A stretch of 64,000 nt of DNA, from positions 2,128,501 to 2,192,500 of the forward strand of contig JAWNZC010000419.1 in assembly GCA_035771165.1 (NCBI GenBank). The letters are read 5' to 3'. The notes beneath the pieces were generated by a model. The model made no database searches, was not told the DNA's origin, and saw nothing but the letters and a program-made list of their open reading frames with translations. Below are positions 55,488 through 64,000 of this stretch, one piece after another. The position numbers were made by a program, and so were the translations under genes. This stretch comes from Paragorgia papillata. Taxonomy: Eukaryota; Cnidaria; Anthozoa; Scleralcyonacea; Coralliidae. Each line of letters opens with the position of its first letter. Position 1 is the stretch's first letter.

Positions 55488-56340
55488 TTTAGTGTTTACC
55501 TCATCAATGGTTTTTGAAATTGTTTTCAACACTATTACTGCAAAAGACGTTCATTTTACTTCTCTCGCATTAATAAAATATATATTTAATATACCGACAT
55601 GATTATTAGTTTATTTTTTGTGTTTACCTCGTGAATTATTAAACGAGTTTTTTTGAAATTGTCTTCAACATCGTTACTGCTGTCTGCAAAAGACTTATTT
55701 TTATTTCTCTTGCATTAATAAAATGTATATTTAATACCGACATGATTATTAGTTTATTTTTTGCGTTTACCTCATGAATTATTAAAGCCCCGCACAGACG
55801 ACCAAGTTTTCCCTGACAAGTTTTTCCTTGACAAATTTTATTTGTTCGTGTGCAGTTTTTCCTTGACAAGGAGCCTAGTTGTTCAAAAGCTGGTCATGCC
55901 AGCTTTTGAACAAGGAAATTTGTTCGTGTGTATAGTCGTCAAGGAAAATTTGACAAGATCATCTCCTAAACTTATTACACAATCATTACCGTCAAGGAAA
56001 ACTTGTCCAACCGTACACACGAGCAATTATAACTTGTCAAGGGAAATTGTTGGAAAAAAACGTGTTCGTCATACACACGAGCAAGGAAAGCTACCAAGGA
56101 ACTTGTCAAGAAAAACTTGGTCGTCTGTGCGGGCCTTAAACGAGTTTTTTGAAATTGTCTTCAACATAGTTACTGCTGTCTGCAAAAGACATTTTTTTCC
56201 CCTCTTGCATTAAAAAAATATATAATTAATACCGACATGATACTGATTTATTTTTTGAAACGATATTCAACATCGTTACTGCATGCAAAAGACGTTCATT
56301 TCATTTCTCTTGCATTAATGAAATATATATTTAATAACAA
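55488..56340. repeat. ~142-bp satellite, four units, one interrupted
   Basis: Units share TTTACCTCATGAATTATTAAA, GAAATTGTCTTCAACAT and CTCTTGCATTAATAAAAT-like blocks, beginning near 55488, 55610, 55752 and 56239. The third is split by the 55787-56135 insertion. Confidence 0.82.
55787..56135. mobile_element. 349-bp foldback MITE in a satellite unit
   Basis: Ends GCCCCGCACAGACGACC and GGTCGTCTGTGCGGGCC. Flanked by TTAAA on both sides (55782-55786 and 56136-56140). The neighbouring uninterrupted unit reads GAATTATTAAACGAG at this point, so the site was duplicated on insertion (5 bases, or TTA if the ends are placed two bases outward). The interior repeats a CCTTGACAAG theme. Confidence 0.87.
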
Positions 56341-57109
56341 GGCAGCTGTATAGTCCGCATGCATAGTTGGAGATCGAGAACAACCGCTTGGTTATTTCAT
56401 TAAACATCATAACACGCTGGACAAACAATCAAAATATCAAATATGATAAAAGCCGGGCGTCATTAATAAAACTACTTAAAAAACACGGTAGGGTATATAA
56501 TAACTCCAGTGTTAGCACCCAAGTGACAGAAGCGGAATTTTTCTCAAAGCAAACTAAAGACGACAACTTGTTTTCAAAAATAATTATAAGGTATGTTGCT
56601 GAATTGTTTTACATTTACTACTATTATTCAGGGTCACTGTTTTCGACGTATATATATATATATATCATTGTTGCATGACTGTTATTATTATTACAAATGA
56701 AATCTTAAAACATGATGGTATTACTCTCTAGCTAGACAAAGGCAAAGTTTTCCTCGAAACGAACCGTTAACCTAAAGACAAACGTTTTTAAGAAGATATA
56801 TAAAGGTATATATATTGCTGAATTGTTTTTCATTTGCTAAATTATTTAATGTATCATTTTCGACGTATGTTATTGCTGATTTTTTTTATTATTGCAAATG
56901 AAATATTTTATGTGTGTTCTCATGCAAGTATTTTGTCGGTAGCCATCTAATCTGATTAGTATTTTAACCTTGCAAGGTTGTCGTGGGCATTGTCTCATTA
57001 TTCTTGCTGACCGAATCAAGATTAAGACTTTTGGTGAAGCTCAGAAGCAAACAGGCTAGCCATAAAGGTATATACATAGTATTGTTGTAATAGTGTTTCT
57101 CAGTATGAC
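56341..57109. other. Intergenic, no gene seen
   Basis: A 103-residue open frame at 56367-56678 has a central Leu-rich start but ends in AT microsatellite; I do not support it as a gene. Confidence 0.4.
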
Positions 57110-57255
57110 TAAAGTGAAAAGATGGTAAATTGCCGAGAATAGTTTTGACAACGAAATACTGACGTTTCAAGCGGAACCCGTCATCAGGGCTCCGCTCAAA
57201 ACGTCAGTATTTCGTTATTAAAACTAATCTCAGCAGTTTACCACGTTTTCTCCAG
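57110..57255. mobile_element. Hairpin MITE, GGTAAACTGCC family
   Basis: Arms GATGGTAAATTGCCGAGAAT and its inverted partner ending CAGTTTACCACG; the loop has CATCAGGGCTCCGCTC. A half copy stands at about 57690-57785. Confidence 0.8.
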
Positions 57256-58252
57256 GTCTCTACTTTTTTGTTTCTCAGTATAGCTTTTCTTTTAAACGTG
57301 GTATCGACTGCACCTTCAAGCAAATTCAAGTCAAACACAACTATAGTCCCGGTTTGGTCTTAGATTAAAGCGTATATATATTCTAATATATACTCGAAAT
57401 TTTCCTTCACCAAAAATTAGTGCTGATTTTTGCGAAGAAACGCCCATATTACGCTCTACCATATTGCGCCTAGGTCTAAGATATTTTTTTTTTTGTAAAA
57501 AGGAAAATTCATAATTTATCACCTTTACTGCAAGCGGACTCCAATTAAGATTGTGTTGAATCACCATATAAATAGCGTGATTTGAACTCACTTATATAAT
57601 ACATAACATATAGGTTTAATATATAATCTAATTATAAAGTCAAGATATCTCCCACTATTACTAAAAACACTAATCTACGAGTTTTTCTGGGATAGATCAA
57701 AGTGAAAAAGTTTGTAAACTGCCGCGGGATTATATAGTCATAATAACGAAATACTGATGTTTCGAGGGAGGCCCCTAACATTTTACTCTTTTCAAAACAT
57801 TTATAACAACCATATGCATATATGGACCGTAAAAATAGCAATTATATGCAATGTGAGACTTTTTAAATTATAATTTACGTTTGTCTCTGCAGTAACAACA
57901 GGCGAAGTTTTTAATTAAAAAAAATAATTGAAATGAAACTGTTTCGTAGCGGTGTGTTTGCTACAATTTATGGAAATTTTAATTGGAGACCAATAAGTGG
58001 GCGGTATATATTATACAGTGTCATGATCAAATGAGATGAATTTTAAAAGTTGAGAATACTCTTAAAAAGTTGGGGTTTTTTTCCCCACAATCATCCTTTT
58101 CAGACAAAATAAGGTTATATAATTTTTGATACCTTTCTTTGTAATAACCACAATTTTGTAATTTATATTAACTAACTTTAATCTTGTAACTTTACGTACA
58201 GAGCCCTGCTGAAAAGTACTTTTGGTGATGTAGGCCGTCTGTTTAAATAACG

Positions 58253-58387
<135 letters not shown>

Positions 58388-58504
58388 GACAAACATGCAC
58401 GAACAGAAAATGTCATGATTCTTTTTTTCACTGAAAAGAAAAATTTGTTTTTCTGAGTCTATGTGCACTTCTCATGCAGCTTGAAAAACAACTGAGCAGT
58501 GTTG

Positions 58505-59233
58505 TGGGAAAGTGAAAAAGTGGTAAACTGCCAAGAATATCCTTTCAAACATCCTTGGGTCAAACATCCTTTCAGTTTGCCGCTGCCAAAGATTGGAACT
58601 CCCTCCATAAATACATTAGGGAGCTTTCTTGTTATAACAGTTTTAAAAAAGAACTTTTTAAATTTTTGATCATAGATATTGAAAGACATATATGTAGCTT
58701 GTAGTTTGTATTTTTGTATCATATATTGTTCATTGTATTAGTTGTACATACTGTTCATCCAGTTAAGACCAGCTTTTGCTGAATGGATTTTAACAGTTTA
58801 AATAAAGATTTAATAATAATAATAATAATAATAATAACGTTTTGAGCGGAGCTCTTCATCAGAGTAAGTGATGAAGCTAGGGCTCTGCTTGAAACGCAAG
58901 TATTTCGTTATCGATACTTGATATTCTCAGCAGTTTACCACCTTTTTACTTTGCTCTATCTAAAACACTGCCTACACAGCACTCTACATTTTACTCTGAT
59001 GAAGGGCTCTGTTTGAAACGTCAGTATTTCGTTGATTAAAACTATTCTCAACAGTTTACCATCTTTTCACTTTGCTCTATCTAAAACACTGCCTACACAA
59101 CACTCTAGTTTTTACTCTGATGAAGGGCTCTGCTTGAAACGTCAGTATTTCGTTATTAAAACTATTCTCAACAGTTTACCATCGTTTCGCTTTGCTCTAT
59201 CTAAAACATGCCTACACAGCACTCTGTGTTGAG
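58505..59233. mobile_element. Hairpin MITE cluster, one split by a LINE
   Basis: A GGTAAACTGCC-family element begins at 58505, is interrupted at AAGAATAT (58540), and resumes with AACGTTTTGAGCGGAGC at 58838. Right-arm half-units of about 120 bases then repeat in tandem at about 58985-59105 and 59105-59233 (each with CTGATGAAGGGCTCTG and TTTGCTCTATCTAAAACA). Confidence 0.8.
58541..58837 (+). pseudogene. LINE 3' end inserted in a hairpin MITE
   Basis: The frame encodes FSFAAAKDWNSLHKYIREL then SFKKELFKFL, the typical terminal pattern of CR1/L2-like ORF2, followed by a 3' UTR and an (AAT)n tail, which is a usual LINE 3' end. It is 5'-truncated and inserted on the + strand, unlike the other LINE fragments here. 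Confidence 0.8.
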
Positions 59234-59531
59234 TACCCTGCGAGCAGAGCCTTCTTTTCCTTATTTCTTCGCTGAGAGAGAGATGAAGAAAAGTAGGCTC
59301 TGCTGTATTCGTGACTGGTTCCCATTGCGCATGCATGTCAGTTACTTGGTTACAATCTCGAACCCAGTCCCAATCAGAGCAGAAACAAAACGAGAACCGG
59401 TTAAACGGGTATTAAACAGGTTACTTCGTCCTAAATCTTGGACAAAGCCAAACACGAATACAGCAGAGCCTACTTTCTTCCTCTCTCTCTCAGCGAAGAA
59501 ATCAGGAAAAGAAGGCTCTGCTCGCAGGGTA
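59234..59531. mobile_element. MITE with 9-bp target duplication, copy 2
   Basis: Same ends as 39320-39610 (TACCCTGCGAGCAGAG and CTCTGCTCGCAGGGTA). Flanked by the perfect 9-base duplication TGTGTTGAG (59225-59233 and 59532-59540). It inserted at the edge of the hairpin cluster and lies about 285 bases upstream of the GPCR start. Confidence 0.9.
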
Positions 59532-59815
59532 TGTGTTGAGCTGTGCTGCATGTATCGGATTTAACCTTTTCCCCGCATCGGTGGATTTTTTATATATGAC
59601 GAGTAAAATCTGGCGTTAGCTATAGTAAAAAATATTAAACTTGAAAGTCTCATGCTGTCTATAGAAAGAGTGGACTCTCCCTAATGGCACCGCCCCTAAT
59701 ACGAAGCCAGTCCGACTCTGTGTTGTTTTGTATTTTAAAAATGTTGTTTTGTTTCATTTATCTACAGAATGTTGCCAGACTTTATTCACACATCTTAGCT
59801 TCTCCTCTGTACTCG

Positions 59816-60895
59816 ATGAATAACTCAAGCAACGCAACTAACATCACTCTCCCTGAGTTTCAATGGATCTCAAGGGATACAAGGATCGTCTTTGGATTCA
59901 TTTATATCCTAGTCATATGCATCGGTGTTGTGGGCAACGTCCTCGTTATCCTCGCTGTCACCAAAGTCCCTAGTATGAAAACAGTGACGAACGTTTTCAT
60001 TGCGAATCTCGCGGTGGCTGATCTAATTGTAACGACCATTTGTTGCCCACTTTTGTTAATTCACATCCTTTCCTATCCAAACTGGGCCTTGGGCGACAAT
60101 ATGTGTTACTTTACCACAGTCTGCATTCACCTCTCGCTCACTGCTTCCTCATTCGGCTTACTTGCTATCAGCGTCGACCGTTACCTGGCTATCACGCATG
60201 CCCAGAAACGACTCATGACGTTTCAGAAAGTCTACGTCATTATCGTTGTCACGTGGGCAATATCCATCATGCTCGCTGTGCCGTCTCTCGTACTGAAGCC
60301 CGATACGAGCCTGATTGAGCGGTCAGCGGACGTGTGTCTGTTAGTTTGGCGTGGTTCTGCCAACTCGAAGAGATTCGAGATGATTAAAGGACTGATCTTT
60401 TTGGTTCTTTTCAACCAGATTGCGTTCTTCTACTATAGAATTGCTCGTGTTTTGTGGAAACGAAAAATCCCTGGAAACCAGACTTCTGAAAATCAAGAAG
60501 CTGCTTCGAGAGCGAGGAAAAAGGTTGTCAAATTACTCCTTATTGTTTTAGCCTGTTTTCTCGGGTGTTGGGCTCCTATGCTTCTCTACAGGCTCCTGAA
60601 GATGATTTTACCCGTACGGAGTTTTAATCCCCCAGGGGCTATGTACACCGGCACTACAGTACTGGCTATGATGAACAGTGCAATGAATCCGGTACTCTAT
60701 GCTCTATTTAACAGGAACTTCCGTACGGCATTTCGAAATATCTACCGGAAGTGTTTTAATAATCAAGTACTTCCGCTGCCAGAGGCTTTTTCCGTTGCAA
60801 CTAATCCGTCGCCATCGCGACAGAGACGAAGCAGGTTGATGACGTTGGCAAGTCTAGTGCCAGTACCCAAGAGAATCAGCACGGTTAAAATGTAA
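59816..60895 (+). CDS. Class A GPCR, neuropeptide-receptor-like, 359 aa
   Basis: Seven-helix rhodopsin-family receptor at the plasma membrane. The chosen start begins MNNSSNATNITL, an N-terminus with three N-glycosylation sequons. The frame is open upstream to 59684, but a good acceptor (TTTATCTACAG, ending 59767) suggests an untranslated 5' exon and no in-frame ATG lies between it and this start. Family marks in order: GNVLV in helix 1, NLAVADLI in helix 2, Cys in DNMCYF before helix 3 and Cys in DVCLL in loop 2 for the disulfide, DRY in helix 3, FLGCWAPM in helix 6, and NSAMNPVLYALF in helix 7. The tail is basic with several Ser-Arg sites. A single coding exon is common for such receptors in cnidarians. 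The NLAVADL and CWAP patterns resemble peptide receptors (galanin, orexin, NPFF-like), but the ligand cannot be assigned. Looks intact. Confidence 0.9.
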   Translation: MNNSSNATNITLPEFQWISRDTRIVFGFIYILVICIGVVGNVLVILAVTKVPSMKTVTNVFIANLAVADLIVTTICCPLLLIHILSYPNWALGDNMCYFTTVCIHLSLTASSFGLLAISVDRYLAITHAQKRLMTFQKVYVIIVVTWAISIMLAVPSLVLKPDTSLIERSADVCLLVWRGSANSKRFEMIKGLIFLVLFNQIAFFYYRIARVLWKRKIPGNQTSENQEAASRARKKVVKLLLIVLACFLGCWAPMLLYRLLKMILPVRSFNPPGAMYTGTTVLAMMNSAMNPVLYALFNRNFRTAFRNIYRKCFNNQVLPLPEAFSVATNPSPSRQRRSRLMTLASLVPVPKRISTVKM

Positions 60896-61085
60896 AATTT
60901 CACGATGAACACAGAATACTTCATGAGCTTCCACTTGTTACTACAAAGATTCATAGAGCCTTTGTGAAACTTTAATTTGTGAAACTTTATTGGCGATATG
61001 TTCTTAAAAATGTAAAATTATATGTGTGAATAAGCTTGAAACTTGAAGTAAAGGAATTGTTATTAATAGATTAGACAAACAGTGA

Positions 61086-61091
61086 AATAAA
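61086..61091 (+). terminator. Candidate poly(A) signal for the GPCR
   Basis: AATAAA about 190 bases past the stop, in a GTGAAATAAA direct repeat, just before a foldback element. Confidence 0.45.
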
Positions 61092-61099
61092 GTGAAATA

Positions 61100-61715
61100 A
61101 AATATAGTAACGTTTGATATACGGCCGAAACAGAGAACGTAGCAGTATATAAAACCTTTCGAGCGAAGGCCCTTCGTCAGAGAGAAACGTGCCCTTCGTT
61201 AGAGAGAAACGTGCCCTTCGTCAGAGAGAAAAGTGCCCTTCGTCAGAGAGAAAAGTGCCCTTCGTCAGAGAGAAACGTGCCCTTCGTCAGAGAGAAACGT
61301 GCCCTTCGTCAGAGAGAAACGTGCCCTTCGTCAGAGAGAAACGTGCCCTTCGTCAGAGAAAAACGTGCCCTTCGTCAGAGAGAAACGTGCCCTTCGTCAG
61401 AGAGAAACGTGCCCTTCGTCAGAGAGAAACGTGCCCTTCGTCAGAGAGAAACGTGCCCTTCGTCAGAGAGAAACGTGCCCTTCGTCAGAGAGAAACGTGC
61501 CCTTCGTCAGAGAGAAACGTGCCCTTCGTCAGAGAGAAACGTGCCCTTCGTCAGAGAGAAACGTGCCCTTCGTCAGAGAGAAACGTGCCCTTCGTCAGAG
61601 AGAAACGTGCCCTTCGTCAGAGAGAAAGGTTTCTCTCTGACGAAGGGCCTTTGCTCGAAACGTTAGACTTCTACGTTCTCTGTTTTGGCAGTATATCAAA
61701 CCTTACTATATTTTA
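61100..61715. mobile_element. Foldback element with an expanded minisatellite core
   Basis: Arms AAATATAGTAACGTTTGATA...CCGAAACAGAGAACGTAG (left) and their complement (right, 61628-61715) enclose a tandem array (61164-61628) of about 20 units of GCCCTTCGTCAGAGAGAAACG(T), 22 bases each. The unit is the normal loop of the element (CCCTTCGTCAGAG), amplified. Because 22 is not a multiple of three, all three frames are open and show the same 22-residue period. It is not a gene. Confidence 0.9.
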
Positions 61716-62427
61716 ATAGATTAAGAAGCGGAAGTAGGAGAATCGTTGGCCAAGAGGATCTATTTTTCAGTGGATTGTCCAAATAGCAACAACTCTACCC
61801 GAAGACAGTTTGTTTACAGGCTAGTGCATTATTAGATAACAATGTTACGTAGTATGACTAGTTACATACATATGTAAAGTAGTACATGTTGTAAGTGTTT
61901 GAGCTTGGTGTGTTGCAGTGATGTTTTCCAAAATTTTAGAAGTGGGGGAACGCTCACTGAAGTCAAATGGGCGTGGCCACTGGTCGTAAAATTAAATGGG
62001 CGTGGCTCCTGTCGTGAAAGTTAATGGGTGTGTGAAAAGACTACTGAAAGCCTGGTTCAGGCTAGCTGGTTGGCTAACTTGGTTGAAAAACGAGTACACT
62101 CGTTGACTCAAAGCAAAAATAGTGCGGTGTTGAACGGTGTTGCACTACGTTTAATTTTTGTTAGGGGGAACGGCGTTCCCCCGACAAAAATAGTGGGGAA
62201 ACGCCGTCCCCCCGCGTCCCCCCTGAAAAACATCAATGGTGTATTGTAACAGACGTCTGTTGTATCATACCAAGCTCACAAACGTACCACATGCATGTAA
62301 TACATTTATATGTAGGTACAACTCATCACATCACGTCAACTACATTTCATATGCAAACGCTGCTGCTTAGGATTAGGAGTACACATATGACTATGAATTT
62401 ACAACCTTAGCTCTCCATACGAGTCTC
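61716..62427. other. Intergenic, no gene seen
   Basis: Contains GGGGGAACG-type motifs (62163-62220) in inverted arrangement, probably a decayed element. Confidence 0.45.
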
Positions 62428-62490
62428 AGTACAGCTCAGTGGTTAGAGCGTCTATAACTGGTCATTAGAAGCTTGAGGTTCGATCCGTGC
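62425..62490 (+). mobile_element. tRNA-derived SINE head (not a tRNA gene)
   Basis: An A box (AGCTCAGTGGTTAGAGC) with a proper D-stem and a B box (GAGGTTCGATCC) are correctly spaced. The T-stem and acceptor stem do not pair, so it is a SINE head or tRNA relic, not a functional tRNA. It runs directly into the 17-base satellite. Confidence 0.7.
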
Positions 62491-62668
62491 GGACACCCCG
62501 CTATTACGGACACCCCGCTATTAAGGACACCCCGCTATTACGGACACCCCGCTATTACGGACACCCCGCTATTACGGACACCCCGCTATTAAGGACACCC
62601 CGCTATTACGGACACCCCGCTATTACGGACACCCCGCTATTACGGACACCCCGCTATTAAGGACAGTT
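62491..62668 (+). repeat. 17-bp satellite with four-unit higher order
   Basis: Ten tandem units of ACACCCCGCTATTACGG. Units 2, 6 and 10 carry AAGG instead of ACGG, giving a 68-base higher-order period. Confidence 0.93.
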
Positions 62669-63263
62669 GGTAAATCCCCGGCCGAAACTACTATGAAATG
62701 TATTGAAACTAGGAGTTACTATCGCAAGGGAAGTGCTGCCTCAAATTTTGCAACTCGACGAACTCGTGCCCAGTCGATTGGCATGTTTGTTAAGGCTAGT
62801 TTCCACTCAGGAAAATCTTCCTCAGGACCGGAACGGACAGCTATTACGGAATTGCGGACACTTCATGTGGTCTCCAACAAACATTGTTATTGTTCTACTC
62901 TCGTTACAACGGACACCTTGGACGTATTTTTCTCTCGACACAGTGAATGACTTTTTAATTTATCGAGTGACATATTTATGTTACTGATTCATGTATTTTT
63001 GGTTTTGGAATAAAAAAAAAATTTAATATTTAATTTTAAGACTTGTATTTTGACTTGTACTGTGTACTTATGTATCACAGTAAACGTCAACTTGAAATTG
63101 AAATAAACTGGACATTTTAAAACAAAAAAGCAGTAATACATTGTAGTGACATTTTACAACCTGAAATCGGGATATTTTCATCGCATCCCGCTATTGCGGA
63201 CTCTCGTTATTACGGACACCAAATGACGGCCCCCAGGGTGTCCGTAATAATGAGAGTTGACTG
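62669..63263. mobile_element. Decayed element with CGTTATTACGGACACC ends
   Basis: CTCGTTATTACGGACACC (about 63203-63222) is followed by the inverted GGTGTCCGTAATAATGAGAG (63236-63255). The satellite unit just upstream is a variant of the same phrase. GAGTTACTATCGCAAGG at 62711 recurs at 17813. Frames here are not supported as genes. Confidence 0.55.
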
Positions 63264-63580
63264 TTATACATACTACGTTTTCACATAGTTTAAAGCTACT
63301 CTGGCTTAAGAAATTTTGAACATAACTTAAAAGCACAAACAGTAACTTTTTAAGTTACGTTCAAAATGGTTCAAACTCAAGTAGCATTAAACTATGTCGG
63401 ATTTTTCACATGGTCGTTGGGAATTTATTTGTTATACTGTATTATACTTTCTATGCTATACGTTATATTACTTCTGTTTATTATTATACTATTGCCAAAA
63501 CAATGTAAATTGTACAAATAAGAACAAATGGCGCCTTTTTTCAAAACAACGTGAACAAAAGCAACTCAGCAGGTGACAAC

Positions 63581-63740
63581 ATGGATTTTTGCTTGGACAA
63601 AGAGACCTGTTCACTCGGCCGCGAGATAAAAAATCAAAAAAAAAAAATCGTTGTATTGGCTGAACGAATTTATATTCGACTAGAAATACATAATCTTTTT
63701 GTTAGTCCTAATAGTTCATCGCCTAAAAACTACAAATCAG
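63581..63740 (+). CDS. Possible first coding exon of a further gene
   Basis: ATG at 63581 opens 53 codons (MDFCLDKETCSLGREIKN at the start) and reaches a good donor, AAATCAG|GTACGT, in phase 1. The exon includes a 12-base A run encoding Lys. No domain is recognised and no following exon lies in the remaining 260 bases. It may equally be chance. Confidence 0.25.
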
Positions 63741-64000
63741 GTACGTTAATGACTTCTTTGGCATTGATAGTGTATTTGACTTAAAAATATAACAGCTGTT
63801 GTTGTTTTGAGTAAATATTAAATGAATTGGTGCTTCGTTGGAAATTTTCTATTTCAAAACAATAAAACTAGTATTAATGTATTATACCTTTAACGCTTAA
63901 AAAAAAACGCTTTTGTGCTTGGTTTTTTCATTGTTTTTGCCTGTTCTCGTTTATTCTTTTGTTCTTGGCGTCCGATATATCGGACACTAGGTGTTAAAGG
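63741..64000. other. Window end, no gene seen
   Basis: AT-rich. Ends in GGTGTTAAAGG, which resembles the terminus of the TAACCC-type dispersed repeats. Confidence 0.4.

Noticed and set aside
59684..59815. A 44-residue N-terminal extension of the GPCR
   Set aside because: A splice acceptor lies inside it and the extension would precede a typical glycosylated GPCR N-terminus; the internal Met at 59816 is a better start.
61189..61628. Possible CRISPR-like array (regular short repeats)
   Set aside because: The units are directly adjacent with no variable spacers, and the context is eukaryotic.
61189..61716. Three overlapping open frames of 135-175 residues with a regular RE-K/RALRQRE period, resembling a repeat protein
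   Set aside because: They are the three frames of a 22-bp minisatellite inside a foldback transposon; all frames are equally open and no start context or domain supports coding.
62425..62490. A tRNA gene
   Set aside because: A and B boxes are present, but the T-stem and acceptor stem do not pair and the 3' end runs into a satellite.
62693..62987. Two overlapping small frames of 85-94 residues
   Set aside because: They lie in a decayed repeat that shares blocks with 17813, overlap in different frames and show no recognisable domain.
63180..63263. A pogo/Tigger terminus (CAGT-type end)
   Set aside because: The inner sequence is suggestive, but no TA duplication or matching far end could be placed, so the class was left open.

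Overview
This window is invertebrate metazoan nuclear DNA: AT-rich, with intron-bearing genes (GT-AG boundaries, intron phases that keep the reading frame), polyadenylation signals and a very dense load of short inverted-repeat (foldback) transposons and microsatellites. The gene content and repeat style suggest an early-branching marine animal, probably an anthozoan cnidarian, but nothing here fixes the taxon. Most apparent open frames are translations of microsatellites or of palindromic elements and are left out.

Five genes can be reconstructed. Two tandem, same-strand acid/gastric lipase paralogues (22653-28545 and 31377-38805) each have seven coding exons with the same phases and five of seven exon lengths identical, plus a complete Ser-Asp-His triad. 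A GAS2-like gene (calponin-homology plus GAS2 domain, + strand, from 41036) is convergent with a minus-strand gene (49926 down to 44417). That gene encodes a signal peptide, two MANSC-like cysteine domains, three EGF modules, one membrane helix and a short tail. A single-exon class A GPCR lies at 59816-60895. A possible first exon of a further gene is at 63581-63740.

Region by region: 1-22.6 kb has no supportable gene and is a mosaic of foldback elements, a tRNA-derived SINE and two LINE 3' fragments. 22.6-39 kb holds the lipase pair, with transposons and pentanucleotide arrays in the introns and a LINE fragment, a foldback and a ~150-bp satellite between the genes. 39-50 kb holds the GAS2-like and MANSC-EGF genes; the latter's introns carry very long polypurine/polypyrimidine arrays. 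50-59.2 kb is again transposon mosaic with two satellites. 59.2-64 kb holds the GPCR, a 22-bp minisatellite inside a foldback, and a 17-bp satellite with higher-order structure.

The genes do not form one pathway. The lipase pair is the only functional cluster and looks like a local duplication. The most informative observations concern genome dynamics: insertions datable by target-site duplications and by paralogous empty sites (3-bp TTA, about 5-bp TTAAA, 8-bp and 9-bp classes), a TTAA element whose core is inverted between two copies with the same left flank, complementary intronic arrays flanking two exons of the MANSC-EGF gene, and one-base frame breaks in the GAS2-like and MANSC-EGF genes. 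I did not find a clearly new defence, mobile or biosynthetic system.
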